Numbered from the stretch's first letter, positions 50,732 through 60,740 are shown. The stretch is 64,000 nucleotides of DNA from Hyphomicrobium_A sp963722495 (GCA_963722495.1 CAVRND010000001.1:62001-126000); one strand, 5' to 3'. The notes: generated from the letters alone by a model not told the origin. Made by a program: numbers and translations.

Positions 50732-52151
50732 CTAGCCCCTTCGCGGCGTCCTTTTCCAACCGCTTAACCAGCCGCGGCCATTTTGGCGACGTTCTGTGGC
50801 GCAGTTCCCCCATAGCTGATCCGGCTGGCGACCGAGTTCTCGACGTGAGCACCGAAAACACGTCCGTCGGTGATGCGCGGCTCGACCGCCTGCATGTCCG
50901 CCAGCGGCAGCTCTTCCGAGGTCGACGCCCTTGCTTCCGCCGCCTTGACGATGCGCCGGTGACGTGGTGGGCCTCGCGGAACGGCAGCTTCAGCTCGCGC
51001 ACCAGCCAGTCGGCAAGATCGGTGGCGGTGGAATAGCCGCGGCCGGCGGCCGCGCGCATGGCCTCGGCACGCGGCTCCAGGTCCTCGACCATGCCGGTCA
51101 TGGCGGCGATGGCCAGGCGCAAGGCTGTCGAGGGCGTCGAAGGTCGACCTCCTTGTCCTCCTGCATGTCCTTGGAATAGGCGAGCGGCAGGCCCTTCATC
51201 ACCATCAGCAGGCCCTGGAAGGCGCCGGCGATGCGGCCGACCTTGGCGCGCACCAGCTCGGCGGCGTCCGGGATTGCGCTTCTGCGGCATGATCGAGGAG
51301 CCGGTGGTGAAGGTGTCGGACAGGCGTGACGAAGCCGAACTGCGGCGTCATCCAGATGCACGATCTCCTCGGCCAGCCGCGACAGGTGCACGGCGCAGAT
51401 CGTGGCGGCGGCCAGCGTCTCCAGCGCGAAGTCGCGGTCGGAGACGCCGTCGAGCGAATTGGCCGGTCGGCCGGTCGAAGCCCAGCGCCTCGGCCGTCGT
51501 GTGGCGGTCGATCGGGAACGACGTGCCGGCCAGCGCCGCCGAGCCGAGCGGGCATTCGTTCAGCCGCGCGCGGGCGTCGGCGAAGCGGCCGCGGTCGCGG
51601 CCGAACATCTCGACATAGGCCAGCAGATGGTGGCCGAAGGTGACCGGCTGGGCCGGCTGCAGATGCGTGAAGCCCGGCATGACGGTCGCCGCGTGCGCCT
51701 CGGCCTTGCGCGACGAGCGCGCGCTGCAGGCCGCGCAGCCCGTCGTCGAACGCGTCGATGCGCGTCGCGCACGTACAGGCGGAAGTCGGTCGCGACCTGG
51801 TCGTTGCGCGAGCGCGCGGTGTGCAGGCGGCCGGCCGGCGTGCCGATGAGCTCCTTCAGCCGGCTCTCGACGTTCATGTGCATGTCTTCGAGCGCGCGCG
51901 AGAACTCGAAGCTGCCGCGCGTCGATCTCGGCCGCGATCTGCGTCGAGGCCCTTGATGATCTCCGCGGCGTCGGCCTTGGTGATGATGCCGGCGTCGGCC
52001 AGCATGGCGGCGTGCGCCTTGGAGGCGCGGATGTCCTGCGGGGCCAGACGCCTTGTCGAAGCCGATGGAGGCGTTTATCTCCTGCATGATCTCGGCCGGC
52101 GACGAGGCGAAACGGCCGCCCCACATCGCTGTTGGCTTTCTTGTCGGTCAC
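50732..52151 (-). CDS. argH: Argininosuccinate lyase (many frameshifts)
   Basis: Cleaves argininosuccinate to arginine and fumarate. About 465 residues across frames: MWGGRFASSPAEIMQEINASIGFDK, EDMHMNVESRLKELIG, HTARSRNDQVATDFRLYVRD, VMPGFTHLQPAQPVTFGHHLLAY, MFGRDRGRFADARARLNECPLGSAALAGTSFPIDR (in parts) and the GSSIMPQKRNP-type MPQKRNPG catalytic loop near 51290. GTG 52151 is the start (TDKKANS), with an insertion just before MWGG. The end is blurred: a TAG at 50732-50734 after KRLEKDAAKG is the likely stop. Divergent from tlpA. Confidence 0.86.
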
Positions 52152-52185
52152 GGTGGTCGGGCTCCGGCAGGCGAACCGTCGAGGA

Positions 52186-52888
52186 TGCGAGACGATAGAC
52201 GATCAAGAGCGACACACGCTCGCAGGCCGAAGCTGTCACTGGCGCAGCTATCTATGGCTGGCGGCGCTGGCGGCACCTGTCGGCGTTCGGCGCGGTATAC
52301 TTCACGCTGGGCCGGCCTGACAACGCACGGCCGTGAGCCGGCGCGTCGAGCCCCGCGCCGGCCAGCCGGCGCGCAGCCGCCCAGGCCAGCGCGGCAGCGC
52401 ATGGCGGCCTTCGTGTTCAAGAAGCGCGCCCGAGCCGCTGCCCGACGTTTACATTCCTGGACGGCGACGGCAAGCGCGACGACCTCGCGGACTTCAGGGC
52501 AAGACCGTGCTGCTCAACCTGTGGGCGACGTGGTGCGCGCCGTGCCGCAAGGAGATGCCGGCGCTGGACCGGCTGCAGGCGGCGATCGGCTCGGACAAGT
52601 TCGAGGTCGTGGCGCTCAGCCGTGGACAAGCCGGCGTCGAGGGGGCGCAGAAGTTCCTGGACGAGATCAAGGTCGAGAAGCTGAAGCTCTACACCGACCC
52701 GACGGGCAAGGAGGGCATTCGAGCTGAAGCCGATCGGCATGCCGACGACGATGCTGATCGATGCGGAGGGCCGCGAGATCGGCCGGCTCACCGGCCCAGC
52801 GGAATGGGACAGCGAGCGCGAAGCCAAGGCGCTGATCGCGGCACAGCTGCCGAACGTCTTAAAGATGATAGCGCGAGGCGAGCGATGA
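52186..52888 (+). CDS. tlpA: TlpA-type thiol:disulfide oxidoreductase (frameshifted)
   Basis: Membrane-anchored periplasmic thioredoxin that keeps cytochrome c maturation or oxidase copper-site cysteines reduced. The N-terminal anchor (LWLAALAA ... FGAVYFTLGRPDN) is split between frames; the domain continues KPLPDVTFLDGDG-like sequence, GKTVLLNLWATWCAPCRKEMPAL (CAPC active site), YTDPTGKEG, IGMPTTMLIDAEGREIGR (cis-Pro loop) and EWDSEREAKALIAAQLP. At least five breaks are present (for example about 52430, 52625 and 52722). Its divergent pairing with argH is the usual alphaproteobacterial order. The exact start is uncertain. Confidence 0.8.
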
Positions 52889-53407
52889 TAGCGGCGAAGG
52901 CCAGAGGCGCCGAAGGAACAGCACCTCGTTGCGGCGCGCGCGCTCTCGGCCCGCTCGACTTGCATCTGCAGCACGCCGAGCTCGGCGAGCTTGCGTGTCG
53001 ATCGGCCTCGAAAGATTTGTAGGGCAACCCGAGCGAAAGTGGTCTTGCTCGCCCTCGATGGTGTCGAGGCGCGTCTTGATATCCTTGCAGCAGCGCTGCA
53101 GCTCGGTCGATCTTGTAGTCGCGCGAGTTCTTGAGGGTTCCTCGAACGACTGGAAGCGCCGGTTGCGGTTGGCTTCCTCGGCCATCTCGGCGACGGTCGC
53201 CCGCGATTTCTCGAGCTCGCGCTCAAGCCGCGCGATGGTCCCATTGATGCGGTCGAACTGCACAGCCGCCTCGGCGACGAACCCGTCCCGGCCGACCCAC
53301 TTGCCGTTGGCACCCGATGGGGAAACCGTTACTACCCTGTCGCTCTGCAACACGACACAACCCCTTGCTGACCGCACCGATCCGCCACCTGAATGTTCGA
53401 TGATCAT
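52859..53407 (-). CDS. Small coiled-coil protein (frameshifted)
   Basis: About 150-180 residues. The strongest part is FVAEAAVQFDRINGTIARLERELEKSRATVAEMAEEANR, a heptad-rich coiled coil, followed in other frames by RFQSFEGTLKNSRDYKI and ELQRCCKDIKTRLDTIEGEQDHF. I do not recognise the family; small coiled-coil proteins with such composition include DUF4164-like and cell-division accessory proteins. Start (53407 or a GTG near 53350) and end are uncertain because of at least three breaks. It is convergent with tlpA and divergent from dapD. Confidence 0.45.
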   Translation of the reverse strand: MIIEHSGGGSVRSARGCVVLQSDRVVTVSPSGANGKWVGRDGFVAEAAVQFDRINGTIARLERELEKSRATVAEMAEEANRNRRFQSFEEPSRTRATTRSTELQRCCKDIKTRLDTIEGEQDHFRSGCPTNLSRPIDTQARRARRAADASRAGRERARRNEVLFLRRLWPSPLSSLASRYHL

Positions 53408-53538
53408 GCACAGACCGGTTTAACGCGACGTATCTAATTGACGGTTCTGGCGTAAGAAATCGTTCGCATTGACACCATTTTACTCCGCGCGCGACAACGC
53501 GTGCCCTTAGCCGCAAAAAGACAAAACCGGGGAGCCCG

Positions 53539-54398
53539 ATGTCTCAGAACGTGAACACCTCCGAGTTGCAGAGCGCGATCGAGGCGGTGTGGGAGGAGCG
53601 GCAGGGCATCTCCTCCGGCACCACCGGGCGTGGTGCGCGACACCGTCGAGACGACGCTCGACCTGCTCGACAAGGGCGAGGTGCGCGTCGCCGAAAAGGG
53701 CGCCGGCGGCTGGACGGTCAACCAGTGGCTGAAGAAGGCCGTGCTGCTGTCGTTCCGCCTCAACGACATGGTGCCCATCTCCGGCGCGCCCGGCGGGGCC
53801 ACCTGGTGGGACAAGGTGCCCTCCAAGTTCGACGGCATGACCCCCGACGACTTCCGCCGCGCCGGCTTCCGCGCCGTGCCGGGCTGCATCGTGCGCCGCT
53901 CGGCCTACATCGCGCCGGGCGTCGTGCTGCTGCCCTCCTTCGTCAATCTCGGCGCCTACGTCGATGAAGGCACCATGGTCGATACCTGGGCCACGGTCGG
54001 CTCCTGCGCGCAGATCGGCAAGAACTGCCACATCTCCGGCGGCGCCGGCATCGGCGGCGTGCTGGAGCCGCTGCAGGCCGGCCCCGTCATCATCGAGGAC
54101 AACTGCTTCATCGGCGCCCGCGCCGAGGTGGCCGAGGGCGTGCATCGTCGGCGAGGGCTCGGTGCTGTCGATGGGCGTCTATCTCGGCGCCTCGACGAAG
54201 ATCATCGACCGCGCCACGGGCGAGAAGTTCTTCGGCAAGGTGCCGCCGTACTCGGTCGTCGTGTCGGGCTCGATGCCGGCCAAGAAGCCGCTGCCCGACG
54301 GCGCGCCCGGCCCCAATCTCTATTGCGCCGTCATCGTCAAGCGGGTCGACGCCCAGACGCGCTCGAAGACCTCGATCAACGAACTGCTGCGGGACTAA
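53539..54398 (+). CDS. dapD: Tetrahydrodipicolinate N-succinyltransferase (two frameshifts)
   Basis: Succinyl branch of the diaminopimelate/lysine pathway. About 285 residues, the family's normal length: an N-terminal helical part (SELQSAIEAVWEERQGIS), then WLKKAVLLSFRLND, and a left-handed beta-helix of hexapeptide repeats (VVLLPSFVNLGAYVDEGTM, IGKNCHISGGAGIGGVLEP, IIEDNCFIGARAEV, GVYLGASTKI), ending SKTSINELLRD. Inserted bases at 53629 (GGG-GTG read as GGGCGTG) and about 54140 break the frame. dapE lies three genes downstream and lysA nearby, so lysine genes are grouped. Confidence 0.92.
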
Positions 54399-54438
54399 GC
54401 TTTATGCAGCAGGTGGCCGACGGGAACGCTTGGGGCGC

Positions 54439-55215
54439 GTGAGCGAAAAACGCATGAACTCCTATCGCAATCTTGCCAGCCAGAAGATCGTCGAGACGCT
54501 GGCGACGCTCGCCTCGCGCATCGCCGAGCGCTTTCCCCACTCCGGCCTGCTCAACGTCTGCCGCGAGCTGACCCTCATGGCAGAGCAGACGAACGCCCGC
54601 GCCGACAAAATTGCGCGGCGGAACATTCCGCTGCTGGCGTTGATCGCGGGGCTTCTGGCGCTGGCCGGCGGGACCGTCGTCTGGCTCGCTTTCAAGGCGC
54701 TCAATCTGGAAGCCTCGACCGAGCTCACCAACGTCATGCAGGGGGTCGACGCCGGCGTCAGCCTGCTCATCGTGCTGGGCGGCGCCGCCTTCTACCTGTC
54801 GACGCTGGAAAGCCGCTGGCGCCGCCGCGCCGTGTTGAAGGCGCTGCACGAGTTTCGGTCAATTGCGCACGTCATCGACATGCACCAGCTCACCAAGGAT
54901 CCGAGCGCGCTCGGCGGCCCGCGCACGAGCTCCTCGCCAGACCGCGAGATGACGCGGTTCGAATTGGTACGGTATCTCAGCTATTGCTCGGAGATGCTGT
55001 CGCTGGCCAGCAAGTCGGCGGCCGTCTACGCCGAGAAAATCGATGATCCGGCCGTCGTCGACGCGGTGGGTGACATCGAGCGGCTGACCACCAATCTCAG
55101 CCAGAAGATCTGGCAGAAGATCACGCTCGTCGAAACCGAGCTCGAGGACGTACGCGGCGCCAAGGCCGTGTCGGCCGGCGAGCTCTCGTTCTCCCACCAT
55201 GCGAAAGACGGATAG
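54439..55215 (+). CDS. Membrane protein of unknown function between dapD and dapE
   Basis: 258 residues, intact. Two membrane spans (IPLLALIAGLLALAGGTVVWL and GVSLLIVLGGAAFYLSTLE) lie between an N-terminal cytoplasmic helix (LASQKIVETLATLASRIAERF) and a C-terminal cytoplasmic domain with LHEFRSIAHVIDMHQLTKDPS, SPDREMTRFELVRYLSYCSEMLSL (in part) and LSQKIWQKITLVE. The LTKDP and YLxYCSEMLSL patterns occur in a widespread but uncharacterised bacterial family. GTG 54439 is taken as start; ATG 54454 is possible. It lies 40 bp after dapD, so probably in the same transcript. Confidence 0.7.
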   Translation: MSEKRMNSYRNLASQKIVETLATLASRIAERFPHSGLLNVCRELTLMAEQTNARADKIARRNIPLLALIAGLLALAGGTVVWLAFKALNLEASTELTNVMQGVDAGVSLLIVLGGAAFYLSTLESRWRRRAVLKALHEFRSIAHVIDMHQLTKDPSALGGPRTSSSPDREMTRFELVRYLSYCSEMLSLASKSAAVYAEKIDDPAVVDAVGDIERLTTNLSQKIWQKITLVETELEDVRGAKAVSAGELSFSHHAKDG

Positions 55216-55232
55216 GCGCGCCCGGTGCAACG

Positions 55233-55697
55233 ATGAACGATCTGCTTCGACTGCTCGCCTCGTTCCGCGGCCGCATCTCCCGCCGGCAGTGGTGGATCGG
55301 CTTCGTCATCGTCTGCGTCGGAAATGTGCTCGGCGGTCTGCTGCTCAACCCCGACTTCTTCCTCGCCGACACGCTCCCGCCACCCAGCTGGCCCGATACG
55401 CTCTGGCAAATCGCAATGCTCTATCCGGCCACGGCGATCACCGTGAAGCGCTTCAACGATCGCGACTGGCCGGCGTGGCTGGGCTATGCGTTCGCGCCCA
55501 TCGGCGCCGTGCTGTATCTTGCGCCGCACTTTGGCCAGGCGATCGGGCCTCAGTCTCCGGCGATCCTGATGGTCTTGTTCTGGGCGTTCGCCGCATACCT
55601 CGTGTTCGCCTTCATCGACAACGGCTTCGTTCGCGGCACCGACGGCCCTAACCGCTATGGTCCGGATCCCTTGGCAGGGGGCGCACAACCGGCATGA
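55233..55697 (+). CDS. DUF805 membrane protein, first of a tandem pair
   Basis: 154 residues with four membrane spans. DUF805 landmarks: FRGRISRRQWWIGF, AITVKRFNDRDWPAWLGY and the C-terminal GPNRYGPDPL. Function unknown. Its stop overlaps the start of the second copy (ATGA), and the two proteins have identical length and aligned motifs, showing a tandem duplication. Confidence 0.85.
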   Translation: MNDLLRLLASFRGRISRRQWWIGFVIVCVGNVLGGLLLNPDFFLADTLPPPSWPDTLWQIAMLYPATAITVKRFNDRDWPAWLGYAFAPIGAVLYLAPHFGQAIGPQSPAILMVLFWAFAAYLVFAFIDNGFVRGTDGPNRYGPDPLAGGAQPA

Positions 55698-56158
55698 ATG
55701 ACATCGTGCAGTTACTGTCGACATTCAACGGCCGTATCAGCCGCGGGCAATGGTGGCTGGGCTTCGTCATCACATTCGTCGGCAGCGTGGTAGGAACGGT
55801 GCTGTTCAACGCGGAGATATTCACGGCCGAGGAAGTTCCGCCGCCGAACTGGCTCGATACCTTTTGGCAGCTCGCTTGGCTCGTTCCGAGTACGGCCATC
55901 GCCGTCAAGCGCTTCAATGATCGCAACTGGCCGTGGTGGTTGGGCTATGCTGTAGGCGGCGTTGGCGTGATCTGCCACGTGGTGCCGCACTTCGGGCTTC
56001 CCGTCGATCCGGAAGCGGGCGGCGCCGGTGCTGCGACTTTCTGGATCTGGGCGGCAATTCTGCTCGCCGCGTTCATCGACAACGGGTTCATCAAAGGCAC
56101 GCGCGGCCCTAACCGCTACGGCCCCGACCCACTGGCAGGAGCTTCGCAGACGGCATGA
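55694..56158 (+). CDS. DUF805 membrane protein, second of a tandem pair
   Basis: 154 residues; FNGRISRGQWWLGF, AIAVKRFNDRNWPWWLGY and GPNRYGPDPL align position by position with the first copy. The middle periplasmic loop and third span have diverged most. Its stop overlaps the dapE start (ATGA), so the two DUF805 proteins and dapE are translationally coupled, suggesting a balanced amount rather than chance neighbours. Confidence 0.85.
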   Translation: MNDIVQLLSTFNGRISRGQWWLGFVITFVGSVVGTVLFNAEIFTAEEVPPPNWLDTFWQLAWLVPSTAIAVKRFNDRNWPWWLGYAVGGVGVICHVVPHFGLPVDPEAGGAGAATFWIWAAILLAAFIDNGFIKGTRGPNRYGPDPLAGASQTA

Positions 56159-57324
56159 CGATCGCTTCCGACCCCGTCGCGCTGGCCCAGGCGCTGATCC
56201 GCTGCGAAAGCGTGACGCCAGTCGAAGGCGGTGCGTTGACGCTGCTCGAGGGCGTGCTCTCCGCTGCCGGATTCGAGTGCCACCGCATGACATTCTCGGA
56301 GCCGGGATTTCCCGACGTGCAGAACCTCTACGCGCGGCTCGGCAACACCGGGCCCAACCTCTGCTTCGCCGGCCACACCGACGTCGTGCCGCCGGGCGAC
56401 ATCGACGCGTGGACGTCGCCGCCGTTCGCCGCCCAGATCCGCGACGGCGTGCTCTATGGGCGCGGCGCCGTCGACATGAAGGGCGAGGTCGCATGCTTCA
56501 TCGCCGCGACGCAGCGCTTCCTCGCGGCCGGGGGCGGCAGGGTGCCCGGGTCGATCTCGCTGCTGATCACCGGCGATGAGGAAGGCGACAGCGTCAACGG
56601 CACCATCAAGGTGCTCGACTGGCTGAAGGCGCGCGGCGAGGTGCTGCACGCCTGCATCGTCGGCGAGCCGTCGAGCCGTCACGAAGTGGGCGACGAGATC
56701 AAGATCGGCCGCCGCGGGTCGCTCAACGGCGACCTGATCGTGGAAGGCAAGCAGGGCCACGCCGCCTACCCGCACATCGCCGACAATCCGGTGCCGAAGC
56801 TGGCGCGCATCATCGACCGGCTGTCGAACCTGAAGCTCGACAACGGCACCTCGCACTTCGAGCCCTCGCATCTCGTCGTTACCGTGATCTCGGTGCCCAA
56901 CACGGCGACCAACGTCATTCCCGGCCAGGCGCGCGCACGCTTCAACGTGCGCTACAACGATGCGCATCAGCGTCCGAAGCTCGAAGCGGTGCTGCGCGAG
57001 ACCTGCGAGAAGGCGGCGACGGAGCTCGGCGCCCGCTTCACGCTCTCATTCTCCGGCACCGGCGATGTGTTTGTCACCGAGGCCGGGCCGTTGGTCGAAA
57101 CAATGAAGGTTGCGGTGCAGGAGACGACCGGGCACACGCCGAAGCTGTCAACGACGGGTGGCACATCCGACGCGCGCTTCATCAAGGATCATTGCCCGGT
57201 GATCGAGCTCGGCCTGCTCAATGCCACCATCCATCAGGTAGATGAGCGCGTTCCTGTCGCCGACCTCGAGACGTTGACGAAAATCTACGAGCGCTTCATC
57301 ACCCTGTTCTTCGCGCAAGCTTAG
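56155..57324 (+). CDS. dapE: Succinyl-diaminopimelate desuccinylase
   Basis: 389 residues, intact. M20 zinc peptidase that removes succinate from N-succinyl-LL-diaminopimelate, giving the precursor of meso-DAP and lysine. Zinc and catalytic motifs: FAGHTDVVPPGD (H74, D76), GRGAVDMKGE (D107), TGDEEGDS (E142/E143), and STTGGTSDARF and HQVDERV later on. It completes, with dapD 2 kb upstream and lysA, most of the succinylase branch seen here; dapC is not in the window. Confidence 0.94.
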   Translation: MTIASDPVALAQALIRCESVTPVEGGALTLLEGVLSAAGFECHRMTFSEPGFPDVQNLYARLGNTGPNLCFAGHTDVVPPGDIDAWTSPPFAAQIRDGVLYGRGAVDMKGEVACFIAATQRFLAAGGGRVPGSISLLITGDEEGDSVNGTIKVLDWLKARGEVLHACIVGEPSSRHEVGDEIKIGRRGSLNGDLIVEGKQGHAAYPHIADNPVPKLARIIDRLSNLKLDNGTSHFEPSHLVVTVISVPNTATNVIPGQARARFNVRYNDAHQRPKLEAVLRETCEKAATELGARFTLSFSGTGDVFVTEAGPLVETMKVAVQETTGHTPKLSTTGGTSDARFIKDHCPVIELGLLNATIHQVDERVPVADLETLTKIYERFITLFFAQA

Positions 57325-57337
57325 CAAGCGCTACGTT

Positions 57338-57793
57338 GTGTCAGCTGTCGAAGCGCACGCTGCTCGACTATCTTCGTCGCCATATTGGATGTTCAAGGCA
57401 TTGCGGCCCGTGACGGACACCGATTTCGACTTCAGCATGTTTACGCGCCGGGGCATTCCCGTGCGGCGCTTCGATGCGGGCGAACGCATCTTCCTCGAGC
57501 AGGACACCGGCGCGGCGATGTATGTCGTCCGCAGCGGCGGCGTCGACGTCATCACGTTCGGGAAGATCCTCGAGCACGTCGGACCGGGCGGCGTGTTCGG
57601 CGAGATGGCGCTGATCGACGATGCGCCGCGCGCAGCCGCCGCACTCGCCAACGTCGAGACGGAGGTTGCCGTCATCGACAAGCCGACCTTCCTCACGCTC
57701 ATCGCCGAGGAGCCGGAGTTCGCGCTGCAGATCATGAAGCTGATGGCCGAGCGCGTGCGTCGCAAAATGCAGGCGCCGCGACCGAAGACCTAG
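57338..57793 (+). CDS. Cyclic-nucleotide-binding domain protein (no DNA-binding domain)
   Basis: 151 residues consisting of one cNMP-binding beta-barrel: FDAGERIFLEQDTGAAMYVVRSG, HVGPGGVFGEMALIDDAPRAAAALA (phosphate-binding cassette with GEMALID and PRAA), then VIDKPTFLTLIAEEPEFALQIM. The FGEMAL...PRAA cassette keeps the Glu and Arg that bind cyclic nucleotide. There is no helix-turn-helix, so it is a sensor or adaptor, not a Crp/Fnr regulator. GTG 57338 or ATG 57389 could be the start. Its stop overlaps the stop of the convergent 2TM gene. Confidence 0.85.
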   Translation: MSAVEAHAARLSSSPYWMFKALRPVTDTDFDFSMFTRRGIPVRRFDAGERIFLEQDTGAAMYVVRSGGVDVITFGKILEHVGPGGVFGEMALIDDAPRAAAALANVETEVAVIDKPTFLTLIAEEPEFALQIMKLMAERVRRKMQAPRPKT

Positions 57794-58068
57794 GCGCTGC
57801 GGGCGCCGCGTGTCCGCGCGCGGCGGCGAACCTTCTCGCCGGTGGAGAAGTGGACCGCCAGGCCGTGTGCCAGGATGCCGATGCCCCAGCCGAGCAGCGG
57901 CCAGTAGAACCAAAGCTTGTCCGGCGTCAGCAGCAGGTTGACCGCGATGAGGATGGCGTTGACCAGCACGTAGGCGGAGAAGTGGAAGAAGAAGCCGGTA
58001 TCGCCCAGCACCGTATCGGAGAGATATTCCCTCGTCGCCGCGTAGCTCTTGGAAATGAAGGGGGGCAT
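57790..58068 (-). CDS. 2TM-domain small membrane protein
   Basis: 92 residues with two spans (FHFSAYVLVNAILIAVNLLL and LWFYWPLLGWGIGILAHGLAV) and a basic C-terminal tail; this is the 2TM domain, often found fused to histidine kinases or beside regulators. It converges on the cNMP-binding gene with a 4 bp overlap. Function unknown. Confidence 0.8.
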   Translation of the reverse strand: MPPFISKSYAATREYLSDTVLGDTGFFFHFSAYVLVNAILIAVNLLLTPDKLWFYWPLLGWGIGILAHGLAVHFSTGEKVRRRARTRGARSA

Positions 58069-58190
58069 CGGGCAATCCTCAATCGGCCATCTGAACTCGA
58101 GCGCAGTCTAACACGCCCGCCAAGCGGCCGCCTGCGACCCCGCGCCCATAGCAAACGCTTCGCTACCGCACTGTTCCGGCGGGCATTTAC

Positions 58191-58777
58191 TTATTGCTCG
58201 GGGCGCGCGTCGACGCTGTCGGCATCGATCGAGTAGCCGGCATCGGCCAGGCCCGTGAAGGCCGTCTCGGTCTTCAAGGTGCCCGTCACCCAAACGGGAT
58301 CGAACTGGCCGGCGACCTGGAAGCCCTTCTGCGACTTCACGTAGACGATCTGGTTGGTCGGCGGCGGCGGCACGTGGATGCAGGCGCCGACGAACGGCAC
58401 CAGCAGGAACTCCTTGATCGGTCGTCGCCTCGAAATCGAGCGGCACGACATAGCCGCCGATGCGCACGCGCTTGCCGTTGAGCTCGGCCACCACGCGTGG
58501 CGGCTGGTCGCCGCCGGGCTGGCGGCGCTTCATCGACATGAAGCCACCCTCGGCCAGCGGCGGGGGCGGCGGACCGCTGTCGCCGCCCGGCATCGCCGGC
58601 GCGGCGCCGGAGAAGAACGTCTTGGGCTTCGGCTTCACCGCCTCGGCGGGCGGCACGAGCTGCCCCCACTTGAGGTCCATCGGCGTGTCGACGGCGTACG
58701 ACGCGCCGAGCGGCGGCAGCGCCAGGGCCAGACGCCAGCACGACACGAGCAAGTGCTTTCGTCATCGTTCTCTCCAT
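58191..58777 (-). CDS. DUF3299 periplasmic protein, last gene of a Zrg-like cluster (frameshifted)
   Basis: About 195 residues. After an export signal (ALARVVLALALA region, broken by an indel near 58735) come DLKWGQLVPP, NGKRVRIGGYVVPLDF, LLVPFVGACIHVPPPPTNQIVYV and GTLKTETAFTGLADAGYSI, the DUF3299 signature (CIHVPPPPxNQ). A second break near 58420 (ACC-ATC with an inserted G) splits it. The start ATG overlaps the permease stop (ATGA). DUF3299 proteins travel with ABC genes and DUF2796 (ZrgA) proteins in metal-uptake clusters. Confidence 0.82.
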
Positions 58778-60052
58778 CAGGTGCGCACGGTCATGCCGTC
58801 GGCGAGCGACAGGCGATAGGCCCGCATGGCCGGCAACAGACCGGCGAGGAAACCGGCCACGACAATGGTCCCGAGCATCAGCCACTCGCGCTGCGTCGGC
58901 GCGTCGATGTCGAGGTTGAGGCCGTAGGTGGCGTCGACCCACGGCCGCAGCAGCGCCAGCGCGGCGTAGAGCAGAGCGACGCCGAGCGCCACGCCGGCCA
59001 GCGTCAGCAGCCCGGCTTCGGTGGCGAGCAGGCCGAGGATGGTCGTCGGCCGCGCGCCGACCGAGCGCAGGATCGCCATCTCGCGCCGCCGCTCGTTCAG
59101 CGTCGTCAGGATCATCGTCACCATGCCGAGCAGCGCCGTGGCGACGACCATGGCCGAGACGACCGACAGCGCCGTCTCCGCCGTGCCGACGAGCCCCCAC
59201 AGCTCCTGCAGCGCCGCGCCCGGCATGATCGCCGACAGCGGCTCCTGCGCGTACTCGTTGATGGCGCGCTGCAGCTGGAAGGTGGCGAGCTTCGATTTCA
59301 GGCCGACCAGCGCCGCGGTGATCGCCTTCGGCTTCAGGTCCATATGGCGCGACTTGCTCGGCCGAGACCTCTTCGCCCGGCACCGGCATGCCGCTCTGCC
59401 AGTCGACGTGGATCGCCTCGATCGCCTCCAGGCTGACGTGCACGGTGCGGTCGACCGGCGTGCCGGTCTTGGCGAGGATGCCGGAGACGCGGAACGGCTT
59501 GTCGTCGTGCTCGACGAACGACACCGAGCCGAGGCCGTGGGCGACGACGATCGGGTCGCCGACCTTGTAGCCGAGCGTCTTGCGCGACATCGGCGCCGAT
59601 CACGGCGTCGAACAGGTCGCTGAACGGGCCGCCCGAGGCGAACGTCAGGCCTTGCCCGTGGCGGTACTTGTAGCGCTCGAAGTAGTCCGGCGTGGTGCCG
59701 AGCACGCGGAAGCCGTGATGGCTGTCGCCGAGCGACAGCGGCACGATCCAGCCGACCTCGGGACGCTTGGCGATGTCCTCGTAGCTCTTCCAGGTGACGT
59801 TGTTGGTGGCGTTGCCGATGCGGAACACCGAGTAGAGCAGCAGCTGGATGCTGCCGCTGCGCGCGCCGACGATGAGGTCGGTGCCGGAGATCGTGTCGGC
59901 GAAGCTCTGCGCGCGCGCCGGTGCGCACCTTCTCCACGCCGAGCAGCAGCATGACGCTGAAGGCGATGGCGAGCACGGTGAGCGAGGCGGTGAGCGCGCG
60001 GTTGCGCAGCGATTGCATCGCCAGGCGCGGAATGATCGGGCGGGACGATCAT
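58777..60052 (-). CDS. ABC transporter permease, FtsX/MacB-like (frameshifted)
   Basis: About 420 residues: an N-terminal span (LRNRALTASLTVLAIAFSVMLLLGVE), a periplasmic MacB_PCD-like domain (NVTWKSYEDIAKRPEVGWIVPLSLGD, in part; PFRVSGILAKTGTPVDRTV) and three C-terminal spans (AMVVATALLGMVTMIL, GLLTLAGVALGVALLYAALAL, LGTIVVAGFLAGLLPA) around NERRREMAILRSVGARP, the FtsX coupling region. Such permeases are often mechanotransmitters rather than pores. Start ATG 60052 overlaps the ATPase stop (ATGA). At least four indels (about 59350, 59588, 59925 and 60040). Confidence 0.83.
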
Positions 60053-60740
60053 GCGGCGGCGCTCCGCTCGGAGACGGCGATCTCGTCGAGCCGCAGCACG
60101 CGGTCGAAGCGCGAGCCGAGCTGCTCCTCGTGGCTCACCATGATGAGCGACGAGCCGGCCGCCTCCGCCTCGGCGAACAGCAGATCGAGGAAGGCGAGCT
60201 GCCGGTCGCGGTCGAGCGCCGAGGTCGGCTCGTCGGCGACGATCAGCTCCGGCCCGCCGATCAGCGCGCGCGCCGCGGCGACGCGCTGCTGCTGGCCGAC
60301 GCTGAGGTTCGCGGCCGAAGCGCCCGCAAGCTCGGCGGCGTCGAGCCCGAGGCTTTGCGAGCAGGCGCTCGCGCCTCATCCTCGGCCGGGCCGTTGCGCG
60401 CGGCGCGCTCGCGCCGGCCGCGGCGCAAAGCTCAGCGGCAGCAGCACGTTGTCGAGGATCGAGCCGTAGGGCAGCAGGTTGAACATCTGGAAGATGATGC
60501 CGAAGTGCTCGGCGCGGAAGCGGTCGCGCGCCGCGTCGACAGCCGCGTCAGGTCGGTGCCCAGCACGTCGAGCTTGCCCGCCTGCGGCGCCACGATCCCG
60601 CAGAGCAGGCTGAGGAACGTCGACTTGCCGCTGCCCGACGGGCCGACCAGCAGCACCCGCTGGCGCGCCGGCAGCGCGAAGTCCTCGATCGACAGCGAGA
60701 ACGATCGCGCGCCCGGCCAGCGGAAGCGCACGCCCGACAT
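60049..60740 (-). CDS. ABC transporter ATP-binding protein, LolD/MacB-like (frameshifted)
   Basis: About 230 residues. Walker A GPSGSGKST, Q-loop in FQMFNLLPYGSI, signature SVGQQQR (variant of LSGGQ), Walker B LIVADEPTSALD and H-loop SHEEQLG. It powers the permease encoded next. Breaks near 60535, 60370 and 60310 shift frames. MSGVRFRW at 60740 is taken as start; an upstream start at 60789 (MMQRIAPDMLG) in another frame overlaps the DUF2796 stop and may be the true one. Confidence 0.82.

Noticed and set aside
47000..53000. Gene decay (a pseudogene cluster) in lysA, argH, tlpA and TIGR02302
   Set aside because: Every gene in the stretch is broken at similar density while all domain motifs stay conserved between breaks; real pseudogenes would also show substitutions and larger deletions.
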